From positions 1-64,000 of the forward strand of contig ML014144.1 in assembly GCA_003615045.1 (NCBI GenBank): a stretch of DNA of 64,000 nucleotides, in the 5' to 3' direction. Made by a program: the position numbers and the translations under genes. The notes below the pieces were generated by a model. It made no database searches and had not been told where the DNA came from. It saw nothing but the letters and a program-made list of their open reading frames with translations. This stretch comes from Caulochytrium protostelioides (taxonomy: Eukaryota; Chytridiomycota; Caulochytriomycetes; Caulochytriales; Caulochytriaceae). This document shows positions 1 through 9,913 of this stretch, in pieces. Numbering within the stretch: position 1 is the stretch's first letter; every line of letters begins with the position of its first letter.

Positions 1-165
1 CCCGTCAGACCTGCGGCGCTATGCCGCGTCCCCAGGCGAGCCCCACTGCAGCCCGTAGTCGGCAAGCTCATCCGGCGATAACCCTAATGCGGACTGCTGC
101 TTTGGGGGACACCTCGGGGACAACAGCGAGGGCATGGCGTTCGTGTTAGGTCGTCTCAAGGGCCT
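1..165 (+). mobile_element. Fanzor-like element, C-terminal tail and 3' end (copy A, cut by window edge)
   Basis: The first 78 bases read as an open frame (PVRPAALCRVPRRAPLQPVV then GKLIRR) ending in TAA at 79-81. This is identical to the C-terminus of the fragment near 6.6 kb and about 95% identical to the copy near 19.3 kb. It continues into the same 3' flank (CCCTAATGCGGACTGCTGCT, then TTTGGGGGACACCT). Homology with copy B fades after about 165. The upstream part lies outside the window, so this copy may be a fragment or the end of a full gene. The family call comes from the longer copies, which show the NRDLxAAxNIRR motif of Fanzor/TnpB-like nucleases. The 3' end of the element faces the 3' end of the ATAD2-like gene, 52 bases away. 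Confidence 0.6.
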
Positions 166-216
166 ATATTGAATACACATACATTGGCACGTATGTGAAA
201 AAATGAATATACAACT

Positions 217-3200
217 TTAAAGATCACCATGTAACGCGTGAAGCCATGGAAGGGCTGGTGTCGTTAAGACATGGTCCAAGTGCATATAGTCCCATGCCAT
301 GATGTGCTGTAATACGGTCGACGTCAGTTGCGTGATTCGATCGACCGTTCGCGTCGACATAAGCGTCGTGGACGATGTTGAAGTGCACCGGCCGGAATCA
401 TCGGATGCTCTTAAGGGCGGCAAGAAGGCGCTAAGCACGGTATCGTCTTGAAGCCACGCTTGCATGTCGCACACCAGCTCATGACACCGACGACGCTGGA
501 TGGCGTCGCTGCCCAATTCTTCAGGTAGAAAATTCAGTCTTCCCACAGTCTGTGCGTCAGTCAGATTCGGCAGGATGTGAAGAATGGGTGTATCATCCGA
601 ACAGGGTGACGCGGAGCCATCGCTGTCGGCAGCTGGTCGACCACTCTCCTTCCCGCCAAGCGCTTTGCTCTGGATCAGGCTATCGCATGGCGGTGGCGTC
701 ACAGAATTATGATTCGACTCACCACATGGCTCCATGGCGTTCCTATCAGAGCTGCCTCGAGGTAGTCGTGATGACGGGTGCGGACCCACGACCAAGCTTC
801 GGCCGTTCAGAGTTGGTGGCGCTGATTCGAATCGCACCGACTCGGATCGCGCCGATGAAAGGGCCGCGACTTCATTGATTTCATTCTGCGGAGGACAGTC
901 CGGCCGATCACGACGACGCAGACGAGTCGCCGCGTGCTCACAATCTCGGATGAATGATTCCGAGAGCTGGCCCACCATGAATAACGCATAGTCTTGCATG
1001 TCGCGGGCACGGTTATATGCCTCTAGCTCACCTTGCTGGCGGATGGATTCAACCAACAGAGAAAGATCAAACAGCCATTCATCAACCGTCAAGTAGCGAT
1101 TGTTACCGATCTCATTGTGGATGGTAGCCAGGGTGAGTGCATGCATACGATGCACGAGATCAGACGCATGGATGTCCTGCGCGGCTTGCTGATTGAGGGA
1201 TGTCAGTATCTTGGCGTCATGTGAAGGCATTGCATTGTTAGTCATGGCCAGCGAGGCCGCATCAGGGCGCCCGCGAGCTCGCTTGGCCCCCGCCGGCGCA
1301 TAACGTTTGAGCTGTTTGGTCATTTCCCGCAACTCCATGCGCAGCTCGACCATCGTTTTCTGGTCCAGATGTGCTCGCTGGATGGTCATATCCGATGCCA
1401 GAAAGCCTCGCGTTTTCTGTGGCAACGGATCGTCTTGAGGAAGGTCCCGGAACGTCGTTGGGTCCCACGGATTCACGTGACTTGGCGAGGATGCCGAGCC
1501 GCTAGCTGTGGTGCGCGAATGACCCACGTTCCAAGCACACAACCGCAGTTGCATGTAGCGATTCAGAACAGCTTCCTCGACGCTGCCAAGGTATGACGGA
1601 ACATCCAAATCGGAGCCGGAATATTGAATGTGGTAGGCGGCGCTTCGACGCCAGATCTCGCTATATGAAGCGCTCGGCATGGCGTCAGAGCCGTTCATCA
1701 GATGTGCGGAACCGCCATCCGTCAAGATGACGACGATAGCATGGCTGTGAATGAAATCGATCAGAATATGCTGTGCTGTGGTGGTCAGGTTTGGCCACAA
1801 GTGGTCAAACTGCGGCAAGAACAGCACCACATTGTTGATGCCACCCGTGCGACAACTCGACAAAATCTGTAGTACCGCGGCTTCCAACGTTCCTGCATCC
1901 GCAGAAACGGCCAGCGTGACGGAGCTTAGTTCCACGATGCGATATGATGCCTCTTGAGCGACATGAAGCAGGTGGCTTGCAATACTGGACTGACCTAGAT
2001 CGGCATGGTCGCAGCCAATTCTGATGACACTGGAACGAGGCGGACATATATGCCGAATGGAGGCTTGAAACGTGAGAGAGTCTGTTAACTGACGCCAGGC
2101 TGCGAGCACGCGACGCAAAACAGGAGCCATGAGGGATGCCAACCCTTTCATCGGGGCGGGCTTAATCAAGGCCGATCCACCTGCCCATGACTTCGGACCT
2201 GCCCGGTTTTGAGAAGGCGTGATGTCACGAAGAGCTGCTTCAAAATCAACGCGCTCGGTGCGTAGAGAATTAGTGTCGATCCGGTAGCGTTTGGTCGACA
2301 CGTAGATCTCAGGATAAAGTCGACGAATCGAGCGAAGTGCTGCTTCCGTGACGAGACCCTTGATATCAGCGCCACTGAATCCATGAGTGACGGACGCCAG
2401 CCATGTCAGGAGATGTTCGGATGGCGGTACGGCCCAAGAAGCGGTATTGACTTTGATGATATGGCGTCGTGCTTCTTCATTGGGCAAACCGAAATAGAAC
2501 TCACGGTCGAAGCGCCCAGGCCGACGCAGAGCCGGATCGATGGAATCCAGACGATTCGTCGCACCCACCACGACGACCTGTCCACGCGATTCCAGCCCAT
2601 CCATCATGGTCAGCAAGGTACTGACCATCGAGGCATGAACTTGGTCCTGCTTGGAGGTCCGTGCTGGGGCGAGGCCATCGATTTCGTCAAAAAAGATTAA
2701 CGAAGGCTGCCAACGGCGGGCTTGCTCAAACAGCATACGAATGCTGCGCTCGCTTTCGCCCACATACTTGTTCAAAAGCTCAGAGGTATGGGCCAGAAAG
2801 ATAGCTACTTTTTGATTCGCCTCAGAAGAGCAGCTATACGCTAGCGCTGTGGCCGTCATCGTCTTGCCAGTGCCTGGCGGACCGTAGAAGAGCACACCCT
2901 TGGGGCTTTGAATGTTGTATGCCTCGCAAATATGAGGATACTGCAGAGGTAGTTTCATCATTTCGAGCAGTGACAAAATCTCTTTGTTGAGACCTCCAAT
3001 CATGCTGAAATCCACGGGAGGCAGGCTCGGCTTGGAAGCAGTTCCTGACCCCGTCGAACACCATGCCTCCGAGCGGTCATCGGATGCGAGGCCCTCGGCT
3101 CGGCGGAGATCATCGATGTTGATGGGCTGAAACATGTCGGGCGTGATTTCAGGGTCGTCTGCGCTTGTCCCACCACCGGACAAAACACCGGGAAGCAAGG

Positions 3201-4202
3201 GAGCCTTTTTCTCGGAATCGTTTGACTTTCTCTCCTCATTCGATGGATCACCGTCATTAACCTGAGTTATATGCCCGGCGTATCGATGACGCCTTTGAAG
3301 CGAGTTCATGGCGATGTCGCTCCCAGCAGGCGTTGTCTCTTCCGAATACGGACCGAAGATGGGCCCCGATCGGGGCGGCAGAGCCGACCGAGGAGCGCTC
3401 TGCGCTGCTCTTTCACGAAGTCGCACAGTCCAGAGCGATGGATCGCGTGATCGCTGCGAGGCCGCGCGGGTATCCTCACCACGACCTTCGTCAGTCTGCT
3501 TACGTACGAGCCCCTTTTCAGCACTTTCGTCATCTGAGGACTGAATGGCAATTACACCCCGACGCTTTAGACGGGACGGCGCAGCGTGCTTGGCATCGTA
3601 ATCCGAGTCAGAAGTACTCATTTCCATGGTCTGACTGATCGCCTCAAGTTGTTTGCTTCGCTTCTTGTCAGAAGTGCGACTATGTGTCGATCGATCACTC
3701 TCTTGTAGACGTCGTTTGTGGCGCTCCTGACGTTCTTGGTACTGTCGATTCCGCCGCCGCTCACGGGCTGAAGTACGAGCTGATGGAGGGGCATGATCAC
3801 TACTCTCCATTTCCTCATCGCTGTCCATTACCAACGGGCGAATCCTGGGGAGGTGTTGTCGCACGGCGCGGCGAATCGGCTGGTCGGATACATCACTACC
3901 AGAGTCGTGGCTGTTATCCGTCGTACGGGCGCCCATGCGGCGGGTATTGCGACGTACGACCCTGCCACCTCTAGAAGCTGGTGACGCATCGGGCAACTTG
4001 TGGATAATATTGGATGTATTGATGACCGAATGCTCGTTTGACGAGGCGTTGTCCACTGAGCGGTCCGAGTCTTCCTCGCTGGTGGTGCCCAGCGATTCGC
4101 CGAGTTCGTGGATCGCATCTTCATCTTCTGGTTCGGTGACAATGTCGTCTTCATCGATGGAAGATGCGCTCTCGTCAATAAAGGGGTGAGAATAGCGGTT
4201 GT

Positions 4203-4233
<31 letters not shown>

Positions 4234-5907
4234 ATCCTTGTCCTCGTCTTTCGCATCACTATCCCTATCGGCTTCATCGTCGGAAGAAGTTTTTTCATCA
4301 AAGAAGGAATCGGAGCGTCGTTGATGATTCGCCTGGTGGTTTTCAGCAACTGTATCAGCATCGATGGACGTCACAGGTAGCGATTTGGTCGAAGGCAGCT
4401 GGGGTTCGCGTACAGGACCGTTATGTTTCTCACCGTCTTCATCGCTGCTCATTGGGATCGCTCGCGACCCCCGAAGCACAGTCCCTTTCCCTGGCTTGAC
4501 GGCTTGTACGCCAGCCTGAGCCAAGCCACGAGCGCGCTGATCTGCGCCGTCGATGCCAGGGGTCGACTTGCTCATGGGACCCGTCGTATCTGAAACAGGA
4601 ACCACTTCTCCATCCGAGGGCGCTTCATCCCGATTCGATTGCCGTGCTATAGGGGTTTTCTCAAGCACGGATGTGACTCGACGGACATCGCCACGGGCTC
4701 CTGCTGCCCATGAAGCCCCTTGCGATGCTGCGCCCCTTGAATCGCCGTCGACGTCCGAGGTGTGACCCTTGGGGGCCGGCCGATCACTGGATGGCGGTGG
4801 CGACGGTGGCGGGACCGTGCGGTGAAGCGCTGCGGATTGTGAGCTGGGAAGAGGCGCGTCAGCGAGTGCGGCAGAACTCGTTACCGTGCTGTCGCTGTCG
4901 GCGTGGCCACCGCGCGGGGGTGGAGAGGGTGCATCACGAGTCGATGGCTGGCCGTGCGCACTCTGGTCATGCGGATCGTCGTGCTCACTGGGGCCCGAGA
5001 GGTCGGCATCCGAGAGAGCGTCGTTACAAAAAGACATGAGCCGGGCACGCATCGACGGCCGAGGTTTCGTGCGCGGGCCATCCCGAGAAGGGCGTGACGC
5101 CTGCGGCGGATCCGAGGCCCGTGGTTCCGCTCCTACCGGCACTGGAGGTGCCGGTGGTGAAACGCGGGGTGGCAGCACGGCGTGTCCGGCGGTCGGGACG
5201 CTGGTCTCGGCGTGGGCAGGCAGGGCGTCGCCTCGGGCTGCATGCTTGACTGATGTCGGCGAAGACTTTGATGGATGGACCGCGGCCGCGGGGTCGTGGT
5301 GATAGCGTTGATGGGTCTTCACTGCACTAGGTGCCGACTCCGCTCGCCGTGGGGCCGATGCGGTCGTCGACGTATCCTTCATCTGAGACGCCGAGGGGTC
5401 GCCGTTCGTCTGGGAAGGGTTACGCGGCTCTACTGCGTCGTGCGGCTTCGATGCGCCGTGGTGATGCAACTTGGAGGCGGACTTACCCTTGTGCTTGGGC
5501 TTGGAGCGGAGTTGGGCCAAATCGTACAACTTCGGAATAGTCTGCAGCAGGGGCAGCGACCCTTTGGAGAGGGCGCTGTGAGCCAGCGGTATAGAGGCGG
5601 CGTCCGATCCTGATGATACCAGATGCGCTGGGATCGGCTTCTTCACGCTTGGCTGGCCGTCCAGCGTCGCTGTCTGAATGCGCTTTTTAACACTCCGCGG
5701 CCGATCGGCCGCGTCGGATGATGAGGCGACGCCATCCGGGCGCTGGGGAGTGCTCTGGTCGATTGAGGGACGAGAAGGGGGGCACTCAGGGTGGGGATTG
5801 CCCTGATGAGAGCGATCGCGATCGCCCTCAGGACCTTTCAAGGGTTTCGCGGACGGCGCTCCCGTCACAACATTGGCGATGGAGCGCTTGCGCCGTTTGA
5901 AGCCCAT
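217..5907 (-). CDS. YTA7: ATAD2/Yta7-like chromatin AAA-ATPase with bromodomain
   Basis: Nuclear AAA-ATPase with a bromodomain; in this family it binds chromatin and handles histone H3-H4. The 1896-residue frame begins MGFKRRKRS. Residues 1 to about 930 are low-complexity, Ser/Arg/Asp-rich, and include a run of ten aspartates coded near 4200-4240. The first AAA domain (about 970-1240) has Walker A GPPGTGKT near residue 1010, Walker B LIFFDEIDG near 1075 and the arginine-finger segment RRPGRFDREFYFG near 1130. The second AAA domain (about 1330-1480) has lost a recognisable Walker A, as is usual in the family. Around residues 1580-1670 the stretch with RYLTVDEWLFDLSLLVESI, EAYNRARDMQDYA and SESFIRDCE matches the ATAD2 bromodomain layout and keeps the YN pair that contacts acetyl-lysine. 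The length is above that of human ATAD2 (about 1390), mostly from the acidic N-terminus. Single exon as read. Confidence 0.9.
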
Positions 5908-6454
5908 CGGGGATTGTCGGATACGAAGGCGTTCGCGGGAAAAAGGGGGTTCGTTCGTGACGACGGCAAGGACGATGGCGAGGCAATGTAAAACACCCCT
6001 ACCCTGGTGCTATATCGACGATCGAGTACGGCGATGGGGTCTCTAGGATCCATGGGGGCGACGTGCGACGCTGATACGGACAGATAACTCCGACATGTGT
6101 GGTGCCACATCGACACGATACCCAGGGCCCTTCCCGTAGAGAAAAGGCGAAGCAAAAGCGACCCCAAACAAGCCACAAGCCACTAGCGACCCGCCACAAA
6201 CGCTGAAGGAGCGAGCCGTAAGATCCGAAAACCCATACGAGCTCGGGCCGGCGCGAGACCGGAACGTCCATCCGGAAGCGGGCTGATGGGGCAGTCAACG
6301 GGGGAGAAAAGGAGGGCGTACGGGCACGCGGCGTCGTGTTTGGTCACGCAGCTTCAAGTGGTTGGGCCGGCCTGTGGCACTCCGTGGCGCCTGACCTCCG
6401 CTGCGGCATCAGAAGGAGTGATCGCCCTGGCTAGTGGAGTTTCGGCGGAAACTG
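5908..6454. other. Intergenic, no gene seen
   Basis: Upstream region of the ATAD2-like gene. It holds only short overlapping open frames with no recognisable motif. It probably contains the ATAD2 promoter and 5' leader on the minus strand. Confidence 0.5.
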
Positions 6455-6700
6455 GGTCTGCAGGACCGGGGCCGCCAAGACGACGGGGGTCCTAAAAAAG
6501 GGCAACGCCGGCGCAAGGGGACCGTGGTTCGAGGTTTGCTGTGGTGTAATGCCACCCACGGCAAGTTGGTGAACCGGGATCTCATTGCCGCGTTCAACAT
6601 CCGACGCAGCCTGGCCTCACCCGTCAGACCTGCGGCGCTATGCCGCGTCCCCAGGCGAGCCCCACTGCAGCCCGTAGTCGGCAAGCTCATCCGGCGATAA
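6434..6700 (+). pseudogene. Truncated Fanzor-like nuclease C-terminus
   Basis: This is the open frame (88 codons from the ATG at 6434) inside copy B. The first seven or so codons are unique flanking sequence and the rest is the element. Only the C-terminal RuvC-III segment survives, so it cannot be a working nuclease. The frame is uninterrupted, unlike copy C, which suggests a younger truncation. No paired CxxC zinc-ribbon cysteines are visible; the single Cys lies in RGLLWCN. Confidence 0.6.
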
Positions 6701-6783
6701 CCCTAATGCGGACTGCTGCTTTGGGGGACACCTGGGGTGCACCAGCGGGGGCATGGCGTTCGTGTCAGGTCGTCTCAAGGGTG
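6455..6783 (+). mobile_element. Fanzor-like element fragment, RuvC-III end plus 3' flank (copy B)
   Basis: An open frame from about 6455 to the stop at 6698-6700 encodes a basic stretch (PKKGQRRRKGTVV), then RGLLWCNATHGKLVNRDLIA and AAFNIRRSLASPVRPAAL, ending VVGKLIRR. The RGLLWC / NRDLxAAxNIRR block is the third RuvC-like motif, with its Asp, at the C-terminus of Fanzor proteins, eukaryotic relatives of TnpB/IS607-type OrfB. Homology to copy C begins at about 6455 (GTCTGCAGGACCGGGG), so the copy is 5'-truncated. RuvC-I, RuvC-II and the target-recognition lobe are missing. After the stop, about 80 bases match copy A and less strongly copy C, ending near GGTCGTCTCAAGGG. It lies between two host genes and has no catalytic potential by itself. 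Family assignment is from motif recognition. Confidence 0.68.
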
Positions 6784-7509
6784 GACCTGTATGTTTTTTT
6801 AAATATTGAAGGCCCGTTAATCCATCTCTGCCCTTGTGCCCGAGCCATGGGCTGATTCCACCGCTGCTGGTCTCATGAGGCGTTTCTTGCGTCCTGGATG
6901 CTCTCAAACCGTATCGGATCCTATCGAATCCTATCGCGATTCAGCGCGTACGGAAGCGGCAAGGGGGAGTATTTACGTTGCTCGTTGGCATGGCGCAGTG
7001 GAAAGCATCGGAAGGGACGGGGCCGCCGCGCCTCAGGCGCGCTTGCCGTGATCTCGGGAAAAAAAGGGTGGCCCAGTCGGCCTTGCGGATGCGCGTAGAG
7101 ACGAGCAGTGACTCAGCGTATTGCCCCCTTAGCGCCAGGCTCAAGCGTCCATTGTGGAGGAACGCCAAACACATGTGTTGACACCGAGAACGGTTTGCCA
7201 TGAGCTGATTTCAGCCCCCGACGCCCACAATAGAAGCCCATCGCTGGACGCCGCGGACCTGGCGCCGACACGGCCAGCAGCCGTACAAGATCCTGAGTGA
7301 CGATCCGGCACATCACCGTACGATCCATGCTCCTGCGATAGGAAGGCGCGCGATGATGATGACGATGATGACGAGGCGATCATATGCCGTCCACCGGTCG
7401 GAGAGCCATGACCCAATAAACTCTTGCCGTCTCGTAATCTGCCTTCGAGAATGGGGTCGCTGCATCGCTTCCGTCGCCATTCCTATCCTTCCCTATTTGA
7501 TCTATCGCC
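6784..7509. other. Intergenic, no gene seen
   Basis: Spacer between the element fragment and the next gene. It begins with an AT-rich patch (TATGTTTTTTTAAATATTG) directly after the element end. A GAT-rich stretch lies near 7352-7380. No coding signal is recognised. Confidence 0.4.
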
Positions 7510-9531
7510 ATGAGTGACTACCCTGCAACGGGAGACGATCTCAAAAAGCAAGCCGAACTCAAGCGCATCGACAAGCTCGAACCTGTGCTGCCACCGCACG
7601 TCCATAGCAATCCGCAGTCACTACCGTTGCCATTGCAGCATCTCTATCGGCATCAGCGGCACCATGACCGTCTCTACCAAGCAGCCGCGCTGGGCGCCGC
7701 GACCGCCCGCCGTTTAACGGCGACCGAGACGACTATGACCCGCGCTTTCCTCGAGCAATGGCACTGGAAGCAGATCTCTCAGTTTGTCGATCGATTGAAC
7801 ACGCTCAAGACGCCCGTGGTCACGGCAGACGAGGACAGCACGGCGAGTAGTGACGAAACCGACAGCATTCCCGACAGCGATCAGATCGCCGCTCGTGCGA
7901 CCTCCAAGACGCGTACACAGGTTGTCGCAGATTCCGAAACATTCGGGGATAGCCCCGAACTTTTGACTTCCACCTCGCCGCGGCTGATGCGAAGAGCGAC
8001 GTCAGTCTTGAGTATGCTCGAGCCCGAAGCGATCCGTCATTCGCGGCAGGAGGTCTATCAAGCCGTGATGGCCGCGACGCGTGACGACGCCAAACAAGTG
8101 AGCATGAGCTTTAAAGGCGCATTGCTGCTTGGCCGCATCTTGCGCCAGACGGTGCACGTCGGTACCAAAGCGAGTTGGCAGCAGAGCAAGCTCTTGGTCA
8201 AGCAAGTGTTTACCAGATCTCCCAAAAAGTCGACCGTCCTCACCGCGGAAGAAACGAAAACCCTCAAGCTGCTCCACGTGCTCCAGTCGGTGAAAGACGA
8301 AGTCGATCGGGAGCAGGTCCAGCCTGATGAGCAGCTGCTGGAGCGTTGGTCCGATGTGATCGAAGCGCAGCGCCTCGCCATGATTCCTCAAGCGCCGCCG
8401 CCCCCGCCGCCTCCACCTCCGCCGCCTCTCCCTCCCATGAATCTTCCAGGCACGGCCATGCGCGGAGGATCGAACGTCGCCATGGTACGCCCCACCTCAC
8501 ACCATGTGGCATGCCCGTCCGCCTCTGAGCATGCGGGACCCCACCGCGGCATCCAGCTGCCCGACGTGACGGTCGGTGGATTGTCCCCGTCGCGGGAGCC
8601 TCGAGACAAGCTGGCGCCGGCCGGTTTGGCCGCCGGCCAGTTCCCGGAGGGCCTCCAGCAAGAAATCAGCAAACGGTTCGGGCAGCTGAGGCCGACCCGA
8701 GTCCCGAAGTCGCCGGGCGGAACACCACAGCGCGTCGCGTCGTCGTCTGACCGTCTGTCGCCCGCGCGGAATGGTCCTGAGCTGGAGCAAGCGATCTGGG
8801 AAGGAGTCCGCCGCAAGTTCATGCAGGTCAAGGCGCTGGCATCGTGTGAGGAAGATGAGCCGACCAGCGACGTGTCCGAATGGGTGGATCCCCGCGACGC
8901 CGCGCCTGTGATGGACCCGCCGGTTACGCTGCGCGAGGCCCCCGGTCCACGGGTATCGCTGCGGCCGCTGTCACAGGGCAAGCCGGTCGCGAAGTCTGAT
9001 CTTCACCGCCGTCGTCCCACCCCGACGATGCCCATTCCGGCTCCATTCCGGCCTTCGCGGTTGGACCGGCAGACCGCTCTTCCGGCGACCGTCGCCGACG
9101 CGTCTGCAGGGACAACAGCTGTAGCAACTGCAGCCCCTGCTCCTGCAGAGTTGAACTCGATTCCGCGCCGTGCCTCGCCATCGACAGCCGGTGAAACCAC
9201 CCGGGCTCCAGGTAGGTCAAACCATATGGCGTGGACCGAAGCAGCGCAGCGACTGCGCAGAGAAACCGTCGTCCAGCCAAAACCGCGGAGAAGCATTTCG
9301 GTGGACTTGCTGTCATCGTCGGCGCTTGCACCGCGCACGAAAGACCCGATGGGCCGGTCCACCAGTGCCAGTGGGACTCGCGCCGTCGCGTTGGCTAGTG
9401 GCGAGTCCTCGGCCACTCCGCTGGCTATCCAGACGGTGCCCGGTTCGGTGGTGACCGTCCCTTTGCCGCTTGATTATGCCCAGCTGCATACGGCTCCTGC
9501 GGCCGAAGCTCGGCGACACAATGTTTCGTAG
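7510..9531 (+). CDS. Proline-rich protein of unknown function
   Basis: A 673-residue frame starting at MSDYPATGDD, which I do not recognise. Visible parts are: an N-terminal segment (about 20-100) predicted mostly helical, with LPPHVHSNPQSLPLPLQHLY and an EQWHWKQISQFVDRL stretch; an acidic Ser/Asp patch (about 112-140); a second probably helical region (about 155-290) ending LLERWSDVIEAQRLAMIPQ; and a run of eleven prolines just after it (about 298-308). The remainder is disordered, Ser/Pro/Arg-rich sequence. The proline run resembles profilin- or SH3-binding segments, but there is no FH2 domain, so it is not a formin. The uninterrupted 2 kb frame and codon use like its neighbours support a real gene. 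The first ATG after a stretch without open frame was taken as the start. Confidence 0.7.
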   Translation: MSDYPATGDDLKKQAELKRIDKLEPVLPPHVHSNPQSLPLPLQHLYRHQRHHDRLYQAAALGAATARRLTATETTMTRAFLEQWHWKQISQFVDRLNTLKTPVVTADEDSTASSDETDSIPDSDQIAARATSKTRTQVVADSETFGDSPELLTSTSPRLMRRATSVLSMLEPEAIRHSRQEVYQAVMAATRDDAKQVSMSFKGALLLGRILRQTVHVGTKASWQQSKLLVKQVFTRSPKKSTVLTAEETKTLKLLHVLQSVKDEVDREQVQPDEQLLERWSDVIEAQRLAMIPQAPPPPPPPPPPPLPPMNLPGTAMRGGSNVAMVRPTSHHVACPSASEHAGPHRGIQLPDVTVGGLSPSREPRDKLAPAGLAAGQFPEGLQQEISKRFGQLRPTRVPKSPGGTPQRVASSSDRLSPARNGPELEQAIWEGVRRKFMQVKALASCEEDEPTSDVSEWVDPRDAAPVMDPPVTLREAPGPRVSLRPLSQGKPVAKSDLHRRRPTPTMPIPAPFRPSRLDRQTALPATVADASAGTTAVATAAPAPAELNSIPRRASPSTAGETTRAPGRSNHMAWTEAAQRLRRETVVQPKPRRSISVDLLSSSALAPRTKDPMGRSTSASGTRAVALASGESSATPLAIQTVPGSVVTVPLPLDYAQLHTAPAAEARRHNVS

Positions 9532-9913
9532 CCTTGTTCGCGGAAGCACACAGACACCTTCGTTTTCCCTCTACTGCCCGTACAGGGTGTGGGTACCACC
9601 ATGGTCCCGCTGCCGACGGCCTCTTTCCTCTCGGAGGACCCTTATGCCAACGACTTCGCCCGGACCTGTTGCACCCGACTCGTATAACCCCTTGTCAGGG
9701 TGATCATTCGTCTGCCAAAATTCGGCGCCATTTATCTGATATCTATGCTTTTCATTTGAGATCCACCAAAACCACGCGGTTATGGCTAGCCGACTCTAAT
9801 TTTATTGCCTTCGGATCTCAGCCACGTGGCGGCTGGAGCGGTGAGACAATCAACGATGCGGCCATCCTTACCGCTGGAGCCGAGCATCTTCGACGATTTT
9901 GCGTCTGATGCCA
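9532..9913. other. Convergent intergenic spacer
   Basis: Shared 3' spacer of the proline-rich gene and Trm13. It is lower in GC than the flanks (for example TTTATCTGATATCTATGC near 9730). Nothing else is seen. Confidence 0.4.
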
